NCBI RefSeq assembly: GCF_030272615.1
Contig: NC_081413.1
Span: forward strand, 144,498,476 to 144,562,475
DNA: 64,000 nucleotides
Direction: 5' to 3'
From: Cryptomeria japonica
Lineage: Eukaryota > Streptophyta > Pinopsida > Cupressales > Cupressaceae
Under the pieces are notes generated by a model. The model was not told where the DNA came from. It did not search any database and saw only the letters and a program-made list of their open reading frames with translations. The position numbers were made by a program, and so were the translations under genes. The number at the start of each line of letters is the position of its first letter. Position 1 is the first letter of the stretch. Of this stretch, positions 34,400 to 46,461 are shown piece by piece.

Positions 34400-36054
34400 A
34401 ATGTGTATGCATTGCAAATATTATTAATTTACAGACTTCATAGAGAAATACCTTACTTCGTTGGATTAGGGTTTTCACATTGATCAACTTTACACTTTGA
34501 TCACTCATAAATCTTCTCGCAGAGCTCACTTCTAATTTCTCTTATAGAATGAAAAGTGACAAATGAAAGGTATAGGTTTCCTTTTATCATTCGTACTTTT
34601 AACTTTTTGATGTAATAAATGCACTTTACCTAACCCTTTCAAACACCCTATTACCATATACTACTTACAAAAGTTCTCTTGCAAATCTCCAATTATGCTC
34701 AAATACTTCTAAAAAATCCTTCCAGATAATCTACAATACATCAATGTAAATTCTCACAATCTGCCACATTCCTGCACCAGTTGCTGGTAGGGGAGGAAAA
34801 GATTTTCTTGAAAACTCCCCCTAGGCTAGAGGCCTTAAACTAATTCCCAAAGGAATTTCGAGCACCGGATCCAAGTGCGGATCCATTTCCTACATCATTG
34901 TCACTCTTTTTCACCCATGTCTTCTTCATCTAATTGTTGATCTCATCCACAATTAATTTTCCTTTCCCCTTATCATCGTTTTGTACACTTTTATTCTTGT
35001 TGTTGGACCTTCCTATCCACATTTTTGCTTCTACAAAATTTTGCAATGTGACCGGGATTTTTGCACTTATAGCACACAACATTTCTCTATCTAGGCTTGT
35101 AATTCCCTTGATTTCCTCTAGATCTACATTGCTTAGCAATGTGGCCAAATCAATTGCATGTGTAACATCTAACATTCATTCTATTTGAAAAGTTATTCAT
35201 CATACTTCTACATTTACTTGATTTATGACCATACTTATTGGAATTGAAACATTGACCAGAGAAAGATGAACCATTTTGATTCATCCTATTTTTGCATTGA
35301 CTAGCTTTATGACCAAATTTATTGCAAACAAAATAGTTACCATTAAACTTTTGAACATTAGGTTGCCTTACCAGAGACCTTTTAGCTTTGTTCATCTGAT
35401 GTTCTGACTTAGGATTGCTTTGACTAGATCTGAAGCTTTCTCCTTTCTCATATCAAAGACCTTGCTTGTAATCTTCATTCTTCTAAATTTGCAGCAACAC
35501 ATAAAGTTTAGCTGAGATAATCTTGAGCTTTTCCTTGTACTCATTTGCAGTAGCAAGTTCATCCCTAAGAATGACAATCTTCCTTTCAAGCTCTTCTTCA
35601 TTATTTTTAGATTGTTGCAATTCAAGCTTTAGCTGATCATTTTCACAATTGATTATGCAACATTCATCAGATATTTCTTTCAAAGACTGATTAAGGTTCT
35701 CTTCATTCTTCTTTCTTCCCTCAATCTTCTTTGTCAACCTCATTACTATAAATTCCATCTCATTTTTCTAGACTGCATTATCCCTTGCAAGCTTCTCATA
35801 TTCTTTTATTTTTACTTTTAAAGCCCAATTCAAGAGACCATCATCTATGCTTTGGCTTTCTTTCTGCTTTATCTGATCAACAAGTTCCCTTCTCTTTTCC
35901 CTGGACTTATTTAGGTGCTCCTTCAATGACTTAATGAAATTCTTAGCATCCTTAAGATTCACTTTCAATTCCTGAACTTCAGCTTTAGACTGATCAAGAT
36001 CATCAAGTGCAACAAGAAACTGGTGTTTAAGACCACTAAAATCCATTGCACCAC
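34400..36054 (-). pseudogene. gag: Copia-M gag, N-terminal domain missing
   Basis: From ATG 36046 (M-D-F-S-G-L-K-H-Q-F-L) the frame goes straight into a long coiled coil (L-D-D-L-D-Q-S-K-A-E-V-Q-E-L-K; L-K-E-I-S-D-E-C-C). Zinc knuckles at about 35150-35340 are F-V-C-N-K-F-G-H-K-A-S-Q-C (first Cys changed), C-F-N-S-N-K-Y-G-H-K-S-S-K-C (second Cys changed to Ser), and C-Y-T-C-N followed by a stop. The UBN2-like N-terminal half expected after the PBS is absent, which suggests an internal deletion. Downstream pieces 34930-35175 and 34320-34529 are weakly coding. All are broken by stops. Confidence 0.65.
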
Positions 36055-36099
36055 CTTCTTAGATCCTTGCCAAGCTGTTAGACTTCTTCTAAGGAACTA

Positions 36100-36112
36100 G
36101 GCTCTGATACCA
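36100..36112 (-). other. Copia-M primer-binding site
   Basis: The plus strand reads GGCTCTGATACCA, i.e. TGGTATCAGAGCC on the minus strand, next to the LTR end CCAACA. Standard copia PBS. Confidence 0.9.
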
Positions 36113-36114
36113 AT

Positions 36115-37200
36115 TGTTGGAATTAAGGAACACCGAGAGGGAGAGCGGGGTGAATCAGTGTTCTACAAATTTTAAATTTATAAAATTTCTCTTTCAACCA
36201 CTTAATACATTGAACCAAAAGAAAGATGAAAGAACACAAGGAAATCAACCACATCACCATAACACAAAGATTTTATACGTGGAAAAATCGGTCAAGGGAA
36301 AAACCATGGTGGGGATGGGCCCACAAAATGAGTATACTCAAATATAAGTTTTACAATAGAATGCACATGCATTCAGGCACTCTGCCTAGAGCTCACTACC
36401 TAAAAATTAGTTACATAAGATTACTGAAGTACATGAACTAAATAATAACATATATAAATGCCTGATTATAGTTTCAGTTAAGCACATTACACAAACTTTT
36501 CATACTCTACCTTATACTACTCTGTTCCACTATTATGCTATGATTCAGAGCATAAATCTCTAATCTGTGCACATGCAACTATGCACAATATATCTTCAAC
36601 ACCTTTTGCATTCACCACACACACTAAAATGATTAAATACATCACTTATATATATCCACAACAAGATATTAGATCAACCACATGTCAAATTCAAGAACAC
36701 TTAGCATATTATGAAATGTGTACATATTGTTGGCTAAATCCAAAATCAAAATACCAATGCAGACCAAAACAATTGTCCACATATTGTCACAACCATTAGA
36801 CTAAATACCTAGACCACAAAAAAAATCACTAAAATTGATCCACATAATCCGCATAAGGATTATCCACACAAGTCGACTGTTTTGCATTGATAAACTAAAA
36901 ACCGATACATCAGAGCTTCTAACTCTAATACTAATCATCACCAGAGGCTAAAACTATGGAATAAGGTTGTCTAGACATCCATCAACCTAGAATCATAATT
37001 ACAACACAAGACGATAATAGAAAGGATGTATCAACCAAAATGCACAACACTATCTGATGCTCTATTCTAGCTTGCTAGATTTGAACCAATCTTGAATCTG
37101 ACTTCCAGTAGGATTACATACAACAATATAGATGGGTGCATTGACTTGAGTTGCCATCAATGACAACACCAAATATCTTGTGCAGTGTCTCTTGCCAACA
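36115..37200 (-). repeat. Copia-M 5' LTR
   Basis: On the minus strand it starts TGTTGGCAAGAGAC at 37200 and ends ...AATTCCAACA at 36115 (1086 bp). The plus-strand GGAAAAATCGGTCAAGGG block near 36285 is the reverse of the copia TTTTTCC terminal motif. TATATATAT lies at 36647-36655. The upper boundary is inferred from the TGTTGG start and its likeness to other copia LTRs here. Confidence 0.65.
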
Positions 37201-39106
37201 TGATTTCCCTATAAATGAAGAAGAATTGGAGAAGGAATACAAGACACATGAAAGATTGTATAGAAGCAACTGGCCTTTAGGCTTAGACATTTGAAGAGAG
37301 ATGAGAGACACATTACTTCAAAGGATATAACACCCTACAATATTAACATGTTTGTCAGATAATTCAAGTACACATACCCTGCTTTGTGTCAAGTCTGTGG
37401 AGTTGATTCTTAGAATATGATCCCTAATTGGATGCTTGTCTTGTGCATGCATATTCAAAGCATGGACATAAATAGGCCCTTTGATTATGCAAGTTTATTG
37501 GCATAAGGACTTAACAAGGCCCTCTATGATTTAAAGAAGGGACCTTCTCTAGGTTTTAGGTATTACTCTATCATAATACATATTTTGTTGTATAAAGGCC
37601 TTAAGTTTTAGCACCTTGATTTGAAAAATTGTACCAGTTCTTAAGGGTGAACCTCTCCCTATCCAAGAATGGACATACATTTGGGATAGGAATTCACAAG
37701 GGTATTTATCTTGCATTGAGAGCCAATTTGTTAGGAAAATGATGAGTATTATCCAAGGGGAGTTATGGTGGGGTCTGAGTAAAGAGGCAAATGAGTTCTT
37801 GAGGCCTAAAGACCTTTTGATTAAGTTAGGAATTAACCACAACTGGGGGTCATGGTTTTATTTTAAAGACCACACTATTATCAGGATTTTTGGTAGCCAT
37901 GTGGTCCCAAGGCTCCTTCTCATCATTGCACTTGGTAAGATTGCCTTTTAGAAATTATGCATCAGTTGTTTGAAGTAGAGAGGTTCCTTATTAGGGGAGC
38001 TCACAAGAAGGGTTCACTTCTTCCTTCCTAGGTTAAGGTAGGAATGCATAACTTCACTAATAGAAAGGTTAATGATATTTTGGATAGTATGTTGAATAGA
38101 TACAACCTCCCCTAGGCTAATTAAAGATTAAATGACTGAAAGTTCTTTGTGCAAGGTTTTGCAAAGGCAAAGACCCATCAACATGATTGGGATGATGAGG
38201 AAGACCTTATAAGAAATTCCTTTGATTATAATGAGGACTTGAAGAAAAAGAAGTGATAATATAAAATATAATATGAAGAGAATAGGAAGAGAAGAGCCGA
38301 TAGATCATACTCTCCCTCATGGAACCATCTCTCGATACTAGAAGCAAAGACGAAGGCCATTTTCAGTGCCTATATTCTTGTGGACCAGATGCCATTACCT
38401 CATCTAACACATGAAGTTGTGGAACCTCAAGTGCAACAAGTTAAAGAGGAGGAGCGTAGTTCACCTTAGTTTGTTGGTTTTATTTTCCCGACCTCCTATC
38501 CACCGTCTCATCCACCTAGATTTGAGGAGTCATCATCTGATTCCTCCATTGCCGAGACATCACAAACCCCATCTAAAGATCCCCTTCCACCACCTAGATT
38601 GCTTGTTGAGGCTTCTATGAGATGGCCAATGGTTGCCTCTTCCTCTCCAAGTGGATAACCTCACCTTGTCCTAAATATCCCTAGAGCAGTAACACCCTTG
38701 CATACTTTGTCTCCTAGTAGAGACACCCCTTTTTAGTCTTATGAAGGTTTTGATTGTCAAGGAGAAACACCTTTACACCCACATGTTGGAAAGAGACAAA
38801 ATTGTTATTTATATGTCATTCATGGAAACTAGAGTCATATATCCAATCTGCAGTTCATGATTCATTCATATCAAAATATTGATTGAGGTCCGGTGAGGTT
38901 CGGTAAGATAGAACAGTGTATCTAGCAGTGTACAATATTTTTTATGTTGGGTATTTTGTGTTGTAGATCTTAGAGAAGCATTGGGGATGTGTAATATGCC
39001 TTATTCCAAGTTTATGGCCTTTGGTGTTGAGTATTGAGTGAGTTGGAAGATCCGCTAGACAAGTTTTTTGGTAAAACATGTTGGCCATTTGGAGGAATTG
39101 ATTATG
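37201..39106 (+). pseudogene. Old degenerate plus-strand ORF remnant, unknown
   Basis: From about 37632 to 37950 one plus-strand frame reads P-I-Q-E-W-T-Y-I-W-D-R-N-S-Q-G-Y, W-W-G-L-S-K-E-A-N-E-F-L-R-P-K-D, N-W-G-S-W-F-Y-F-K-D-H-T-I-I-R, then a stop. A shifted frame continues (F-L-I-R-G-A-H-K-K-G; N-R-K-V-N-D-I-L-D-S-M-L), and a Pro/Ser-rich end follows near 38410-38660. The Trp-rich, protein-like composition argues for a dead gene, probably transposon-borne. I do not recognise the family. 37201-37630 and 38660-39106 show nothing clear. Confidence 0.35.
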
Positions 39107-39640
39107 TGTTGCATTGATGTTTTGTCATTGATGCCAACACTAGCTGTTTTGGATGCTTTACCAACACCCTTTTGGTCCCGGTAGGTTGTGTGCTTTCTGG
39201 TTGGTTTGGATCCGACATGATCTGGTATGATTGGGTTATGGAATTGGCTTATTCATGCTACTCATGTTCATATATAGTCAATTGGTTTTGGTCTGGTGAT
39301 CAAATGCTATCTTGTTTGCTTGGAAGCTTGGTTTGTGGTTCCAATGGTGAAATGATGATCTTTGATGATGTGCATAAGTGGTGTTGGTGTAGCTTTTGGT
39401 ATGGTTTCAGGATGCTGATAGTGATCATGTTTGAGACTTGGTAGATGGAGATCATTGTTTTAGCGTGTGGACCTATATTGGGTCCCAGTTGATCTAGGTT
39501 ATGGACCGTCTTAATGTAATGTGTGGATTGGACCTCTTGGATCTTGTATTACTATGCTTCATTCTCACCACTGTCTTCTTGTCAACTTCCTTCTTCTCTG
39601 TATCATGCTTTCTTCTCATTTTGATCTCTTCATAGAATAA
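39107..39640 (+). other. Possible eroded copia LTR start
   Basis: TGTGTTGCATTGATG...GTCATTGATGCCAACA resembles the first ~35 bp of the Copia-2 LTR (TGTTGGCATTGTGTTGTCATTGATG). No PPT lies upstream and no clear right end is visible. The rest is unremarkable. Confidence 0.25.
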
Positions 39641-39950
39641 ACATTTATTATTTTTTCCATTGTTTATTGCTTCACTAAAACATTTTCATGTCAACATTCA
39701 ACATTGTTGTCTTCATGTCTCATAAATAACATCTTTGTCAAAACTGTCATATGCATTTTGAATAGCAGGTTGTCCTCTAAATTCATGATGCTTCATTAAA
39801 GGCTTCATTTTACTAACATGCAAATTTATAAGAACATCATAAGATTTCCTTCCAACACAATGAATCACTATCATAATGGCATAAACCACTTTCCAAGCAT
39901 ATATCAACTTTAGTTTTGAGAAGATCATTCAATATTTCTCATGAACCTAC
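39641..39950 (-). other. Left flank of Tat-2 with a minus-strand coding-like piece
   Basis: The minus-strand frame 39713-39928 (71 aa) reads F-S-K-L-K-L-I-Y-A-W-K-V-V-Y, then V-S-K-M-K-P-L-M-K-H-H-E-F-R-G-Q-P-A-I. It looks protein-like rather than random. Across the Tat-2 insertion the flank continues at 63086, where the minus strand shows a splice-acceptor-like ATGTTGCAG (near 63118-63126). It may be a broken host exon or an older element. A stop precedes the frame. Not identified. Confidence 0.3.
39946..39950. repeat. Tat-2 target-site duplication, left (CCTAC)
   Basis: CCTAC immediately before TGTAGACG; the same five bases follow the 3' LTR at 63081-63085. Confidence 0.95.
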
Positions 39951-41402
39951 TGTAGACGTATAAAAATGACCATATTCCTAAATGAATATTTTATGTTCAT
40001 TTCTCTATTTAATTAAATTACCTGCATTCCTCTATTTAATTAACTAAATTACTCAATTAAATTCACTATACCTCTTTTACCATTTAATAGAATAAATTCA
40101 TTTTATTCAATTAAAGCCCCTATCCACTTTTTAATTAAATTCAAATTTAATTAAAATAGTTATCCTAAATTGAATAAATCTAAATTATTTAATTGCAACC
40201 AAATTGAATTAAATTGAATTAAAACCCATTATCCCTTTATCCACTTGCAAAATCCTACATCTCCCACTTGCATCCTAACCCTCTTCCTAATTTCTTCTAG
40301 AATCCATCTAATCCTAATCAATTAACCCAAACCCATTCATTATCCCCTTTCCCTAAATTTGAGGAGGTCACTTCTCAAATTTGGAGTAAAGTCTTCTAAA
40401 AGCATTAAAGCCTTTATCCATTCAACAAGCTAACTTGTTGAATACCCCCAAATTTGGAAGGACTCTTACAAATTTGTCCCCAAAGTCTTCATAACCATTA
40501 ATGGTTAACTCAACCCTTTAAGATGGTTAAAGAATTTTCATAAACTCAACCTCCATGTAACCCAAGGGTCTCATTAGGCATTTATTGCTTTGACCATGGT
40601 TATCCTTAAACCTTTGCACAAGAGTTTATCCTTTGGATAAAAGCTTTATCCAATGGATAACCCTAACTTAACCTTAACCCTTAACCACTAGGGTAACTAT
40701 GAGGTCTTCTCAAGCATTTAATGCTTCTTGCATCTCCTCTCAACCAACCTTATGTTGACAATTGTCACCATTTCATTGGTGCCAATTGCAAACATGGATT
40801 CCCAACTTTCAAACTCAACCCTTGATTGCCTCTTTCAATCCTAGCCATTCATTGCCCTATTTTTGCTATAAATAGAGCTCTCATTCCTCCATTTTCATGA
40901 TCCAAGTATTTAGCATCACACTTATACTAAAATCCATTCAAGCTTTCATATATCATTTATGCTCATCATTTAGCCTCTCTTTTAAATAGGAATTAATCTA
41001 AATATGCATGTTTAGAGTATGTTCCTTATCATTTAGCTTAATCATAGACTAGTATATCATGCTAAGATAGTCTTTCTACTAATCTTGTCATATTATAAAC
41101 TAGTTTATTGCATTTATAGAATCATGCCTAGCTTAGGATGCATCTCATCTTAAAATCAAACCAAGCATCCCTCGTTCTTGCATTTGTCATCCCTAAACCA
41201 CTTTGCTCAGTGATTTGAGAGCAAAGACATTGGTTTGAGGGACCTTATGAGATAGAGAACCATGGAACCAACCTTGGGAAGCTGAGCCATACTTCATGAC
41301 TCCATATCTTGCACCAAGAAGTCCCATGGGTGTGTGAGCAAGGCTCCCTAGAACTCCATTTTTCACATTTCAAGTTCTATCGACCCACTTTTCCTGCATA
41401 CA
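39951..41402 (+). repeat. Tat-2 5' LTR
   Basis: TGTAGACGTATAAAAATGAC...TTTTCCTGCATACA. Very AT-rich U3 (TTTAATTAAATT tracts). It lacks a 15-bp segment found near 61678-61700 in the 3' LTR. Confidence 0.95.
40867..40875 (+). promoter_or_regulatory. TATA box of the Tat-2 5' LTR
   Basis: TATAAATAG, preserved in the 3' LTR at 62545-62553. Transcription probably starts about 30 bp downstream, near 40900. Confidence 0.6.
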
Positions 41403-41406
41403 TTTA

Positions 41407-41424
41407 TGGCACCCACCATGGGGA
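41407..41424 (+). other. Tat-2 primer-binding site (decayed)
   Basis: TGGCACCCACCATGGGGA starts 5 bp after the LTR end. It differs from the Tat-1 PBS at three sites. Two of them are G-to-A changes at former CG dinucleotides, as expected from deamination of methylated CpG. Confidence 0.85.
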
Positions 41425-41492
41425 ATCACCACATATATCAAATCAGTTTTTGAATTTAACCACTTTTGCAGGTCTGCGGGAAACAAGAATCA

Positions 41493-41775
41493 GTGCATGG
41501 GAAACATTCCCCAGCACATCTGGTTAACAGCCTAGTGCATCCTATGTTCAGCACGTTGGGTCCATCATATAGCGCATGAAGTATTTTCCTTAGCGCATTA
41601 TATTTCTAACATTTTCCTGTAGGTTTTGGCGTGGGAGAAAAACAACGCGGCACATCCGAAAACCAGTTTAGTGCTTTTGGAAAACAACTTAACGTATCGG
41701 GTCTATTTGATAGCGCATTTCACCCATTCTGTAGTGCATATAGTTTGTCCTGTAGCGCATCACGGACATAAAACA
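41493..41775 (+). repeat. TAGCGCAT-type 21-bp repeats, leader block 1
   Basis: Units start with GCGCAT, GTGCAT or GCACAT and end in TTA/GTA. Most are exactly 21 bp (for example units at 41493, 41514, 41551, 41572, 41650, 41671, 41692, 41713, 41734, 41755); one is 16 bp. About 12 units, interrupted once near 41614-41649. Confidence 0.85.
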
Positions 41776-43267
41776 AGATTTACTTTATAACAGAAATCAG
41801 ATTTAGACTTGTAGAAGTCCACAAAGCTAGTCTTTTTCTAATCACTTTACTTATTGTTTTTGTAGGATTACTGACAGTTTCTTGCAGGCTAGGGAGATCA
41901 TTTTTTTTTTTTTTTAGTTAGTATTTAAAATAGTTTGAATTTTTTACTAACTTAGCCAGGTTAGTTAAAAGTTTGAATTCTTTTAATTTCTTGTTTAAAA
42001 AAAATAAAATTGAACTCACTTTGTTTTGGGCTTTAAAAGGAACAACAAAAACCATCATTTTTGCTTTTCTAGGAGAACAAATTTGCAAATCAAAAGGCTT
42101 AAAAAGAATTTCACCATCCTTTGGTGCATAAAAGGATCCATCTTCAATTTTGGCAAAGTAAAGAATCACACAAAGTCTAAAGGTCATTTACAAACTTAAA
42201 GAGGGAAGATCTTCCCCTTTCGAAGTGATTTACTTTGTTGATGAAACATCGGATTTACTTTGTTGACCACTTATTTTCAATAAATAAAAAAATCATTGCC
42301 TTGAAAAGTTAAAAAGAACACCATGTTTTCGTGGAGCAACATCTCCATATAGGATTAACAAATTATTGCTCTGAAAGATTGAAAGAAACAACTTGTTTGC
42401 CTCATCTCGAAAGTAGAAGGTATATGCTCTCCCCTTAACTGGGTGATCAAAAATCCAGACTACTCTTACGCTTTCAATCATTTCAAGCATTTTTACAATC
42501 CTTTAGTAGGCCTACCTTCTTGAGGAGTTGGAATCAACTCTTAAAGCCATTTATGGCTAGTGTGAAGGGAATGAACTAAGTGGGAAATGACTTTGACACC
42601 AAGTATTCCAACCCACTATAATCAAAAGTGGAAAGTGATGAAAGTCCTTTTCAACGGTTGCGCGCAGTGATTAGCCTTCCCCCAGTATCCTTGTGATACA
42701 TACAACCTTTGTTCTAAAGGTTGGGAAGCCTCCTGAGGGAGTTTATCACCGATGGCCGAACATGAAGCCTGATTACAAACCATAGAAATAGAAGCCTTGA
42801 GCCGAGTCAGTAACCAGACATTTGTAATATCATAGTGTAAGGGTGGGGAAGAATCTACCCCCAAGATCACTCACCATATATCTCCCAAGATAGCTACTCA
42901 ATTGTGAAGCAATTCACTTTGGGTTAATTTCTGGCAAAAGGCAAAAAAACGGGCGCCCTCTAGGGGGTGACACGACTGTTTGAGTTGACGGAGTATCGAG
43001 ACTAGTGGGCTATGATGTTACTTATGACCTTTGAATAAAGAGTCTTCTTGAAGTGTATTATTTGTATCCAAACCTGTTAAAACATTGGGGATTTGAACAC
43101 ATCCTCATAGAACATACATTTTTGTTAGATTAAGCAAAATGGTTGTCTCTTTGGTGCTATGCTTGCATTTACTACTTCAGAAAATCATCCATCACAACTG
43201 AAAAACTCACAACAAAAATCCAAAAAATTGCAAAAAACCAACCAAAGGAAAATATCAGGACAATCTA

Positions 43268-43650
43268 GCACGTGAGAGCAACTTCTTAGTGCATGTGGTA
43301 CATTTGTTAGCGCATCAGAGCATCCACTTAGCAAGTCCGGTTGAAACAGTAGCGCTCTACCAAAATTTCAAAATAACATTAAACAGTCAACGCGTCTGGA
43401 AAACAACCTAGCGCGTTGAAGCATCAGCTTAGCGCGTAGGAGTCAAACAATAGCACATAAAGTTTAATAGTTAGCACATAGCAGACCCATATTAGCGCAT
43501 AACTTTTTGAGCCAGACATAAAACAAAATTTTAGCAGTCCAAACATTTAGCGCGTGGCTGGGGGCAGCTTAGTGCATGTGGCCTTTCTCTTAGCGCGTGA
43601 AGAAATTTTTGTAGCGCATCCCGTCTCTGTTTTAGCGTGTGACCAAACCC
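43268..43650 (+). repeat. TAGCGCAT/TAGCGCGT-type 21-bp repeats, leader block 2
   Basis: About 16 units, most 21 bp (43268, 43289, 43310, 43331 and so on), core CTTAGCGCGT or TTAGCGCAT. Outside the core the sequences differ strongly from unit to unit, so only the period and the 8-9-bp core are kept. Confidence 0.85.
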
Positions 43651-44472
43651 AGAAAAACAGGGGGCAAAACAGTGAAGAATTTGGAAAACTTAGAAGACAT
43701 TTTTGGAAACCTCTTTTCATCAGCATCATTTTTCGTCAAAACAGAGTATCGAAAACAAAACTTTAAAAACTATTTCTTGAGCAAAAATTGTGTCAAACAA
43801 AAGTTGTAAAAATCCAAAACTGGTTGTGCGATAAAATATATCTATCCTATCAAAATCAAGAAATATGATCGCAAGTGACGAATAGGTCCTTTATCATCTC
43901 GCGAATTTTATCTCAAAACACTTATTTAAAACCTCAGGTTGTCAAATCAAGTTTCCATATCATTTGACATGCTTTGTCATGAAGGGGCATCTAAACCTTC
44001 ACTTTGATAAAGTAAAACTTGAGTTTTCAAAGCAAGATCAACTGAATCCAAAACAATTCAAAGGAAACCATTGATCATTTATGCATGACTAATCCCCATA
44101 TTCTAAGAATAAAGAATATTTATCGTAACACCGCGTTGAAGAAACAACAACCAAGTTTTTCCAAATTTATCAAAAGAAACAATTTTTTATACATTAATCG
44201 TCAACTCTTCAAATCTCATTGAACATTCCTTCAGCACGTCAAACTTTATATCCAAAACAAATCCAATGAATTTGATAAAGAGCCCTTAAAGACTAGTGCA
44301 TATTGTCAAAAATCCGCATTTAATCAAATCATAAACCATGGAGGAAAGATCAATCTGACATTCTTACCTGACAAGTGCATCACTTACAACACACCCCGAC
44401 TTGAACCACCAACTCCCAAACAACATATCGAAGAGGATTTTGTCCCCTTCGTCATAGAAAGTTTCTACTAAA

Positions 44473-46461
44473 ATGCCTGTTACTCGCTCTCAACAAAACA
44501 AACAAAGCGAGGCACAAGCAAAATCCAGTATGAATTGAAGGTTATCAAATCCTTTTGAAGGTCCACATCTAGAGGATACTGAAATTTTTGAAGAACTTCT
44601 TCAGGAATGCCAAGAAAGTGCTTCATTCCAAAAACTTGTGGAGAGACTCATGGAAAATGACAAGGAAAAATACTTGCTCATGCTCACAAGCAAAGGAGTC
44701 AACCTCCTTGAAGACTTTGATGCAAACGTGTTTAGAATGAGGTCTCAACATTACGAATATCAAGAATGACAATGAGAAGGGGAAGCACGTGACCCTAAAC
44801 AAGATATCCCCGAGCAAAACATACTGGAACAACATACACCAAGACAAAACATCCCCGAGAAAAACATACCGTTCCATACACCGTTTCAACCCAGGATCAA
44901 TGCAAGGGAAGAACTCTTCCCTAAGCAAAACAATGCGCCTTTGGTTGCCCTTACTCAACAAATGCAAATGTTACAAAGACAAATGCAAGACATGCAACAA
45001 GGGACGACAGTGCAGTACTCATTAAATGAAATTTGTCCTTATCCCTTTGATAGAAGATTGCACATGATCCCTTTTCCTCCAAACTCAGACGTACCTAAAT
45101 TTGACAAGTACGATGGAAAAAGTGATCCCCATGATCATGTCAGAGAATTCTATACCATGAGTCTTGAATTTGCTCATGATGACACCTATTCGATGAGGTT
45201 ATTCCCAAGAAGCTTGGGAGGACAAACAATGGAATGGTTATCCAAAATTACACCTCCTGTCAGATCATTTGATGAATTGGTTAACAAATTCATAACACAA
45301 TATTCCTATAACATTCAACATGCTATAACCATGCTAAACGTTTGCAACACCAAATAGAAAAACAATGAAACATTTATGATATTCCTTCAACGTTGGCGAC
45401 GTATGGTTTCATGATATCCTAGAGACATCCTTGAAAAAGAGAAAATGGAAATTTTCATCGACAACTTGAATGGTGAGATGAGTTATAGGCTCAAACTCCA
45501 ATGCATACCATCTTTCATGAAATTGATTGAAAACAACATTCAAGTAGAAGAGGCATGTGTCAAAAAGGGAACGCTCAAATTCTTCAAAGAAGGAACAAAT
45601 TCATCAAACTACAATAACCAAAACAACAACAACTTAGACAAGTCTAGATTCTGGACTCGAAACAAAAACAAAGGCAACAATGAATCACATGATCCAAAAT
45701 CTAAGCAACCAGTACTCACATTATCCGAAAATCCTCAAGCTACAAAAATTCTTATAGGTGCTAACCCAGACGCTAATACATACACACCAAATACAAAACA
45801 AGGTCAACCCAACACAAACAACACTAATGATACTCAAAACAAAACCACGAATCAAGGACCTAATAACAATTCATGCAACAACACCAACAATCTCCAAAAA
45901 TGTGTCTTCACACCACTGGGACAATCACTAGAGTCGGCATTAAGAGAACTCCTGGCAAACAAGATTATCTCTTTGCTCGCAATCAGCAACTATGAACCCC
46001 AAATCAAACCACCTTGGTGGAATGACTCACACTTTTGTGATTTTCATCGCAACAAAGGTCATCGGATGAATGATTGCATGAGATTGAAAAAAATTATTCA
46101 TGACATGGTTGATCGAGGTGATTTAATGGTGGATGGTCTCAAAACAAATGGTGACCACAGAGCCTTTAAAAATCCTCTTCCAAACTACAACAAAGATGGA
46201 GCTTCAACCTCAAACGATACACATGGATCTCGTATCAACCACATCTACAATAACACCATCAATCACATATCAGCTGAAGACCATCATGTGAATGTCATTA
46301 CAATCCTAGACCAACATGATCATGAATCTGTCAATGTAACAACTAGAGCTCAGAAATATGTCTTGAATGGACGTACATCACTAACAACCACTACACCAAA
46401 AATCCAATATGATTTAGTCAGCCAACTACGCAAAAATCCTGCTTAAATATCTATACTATAA
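44473..46461 (+). pseudogene. gag: Tat-2 gag
   Basis: The frame opens at ATG 44473 (M-P-V-T-R-S-Q-Q-N-K-Q). An acidic helical N-terminus (L-Q-E-C-Q-E-S-A-S-F-Q-K-L-V) is followed by the gag domain 44941-45500 (P-Y-P-F-D, D-P-H-D-H-V-R-E-F-Y-T-M, T-M-E-W-L-S-K). An Asn-rich linker leads to the zinc-finger-like H-F-C-D-F-H-R-N-K-G-H-R-M-N-D-C (near 46029-46078). Stops: 44536, 44767, 44773, 45355, 45412, 46444 and 46459. The longest open piece, 45445-46446, has 333 codons. It is homologous to Tat-1 gag throughout. Confidence 0.9.

Larger units (their letters stand above)
34330..37200 (-). mobile_element. Copia-M: 5' part of a minus-strand copia element
   Basis: On the minus strand the order is: 5' LTR (37200 to 36115), initiator-Met PBS (36112-36100), gag remnant (about 36046 to 34400). 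The element is cut at 34330 by Copia-2. Its continuation may be the unknown minus-strand block at 22922-25985, but this is unproven. Like Copia-2, it shows gag with coiled coil and three knuckles and no pol in what remains. Confidence 0.75.
41425..44472 (+). other. Tat-2 leader between PBS and gag
   Basis: A 3-kb untranslated leader with two 21-bp repeat blocks (41493-41775 and 43268-43650). Between them, 41780-43260 is unique and AT-rich, with a poly-T tract at 41900-41915. After 43650 it is unique up to the gag start. ORFs on the minus strand here are short and unsupported. Confidence 0.7.

Noticed and set aside
38784-39139. Small solo LTR on the minus strand (TGTTGG...CCAACA ends)
   Set aside because: No target-site duplication at its ends (CCACA versus CTAGC) and no PBS or PPT; ends probably coincidental.
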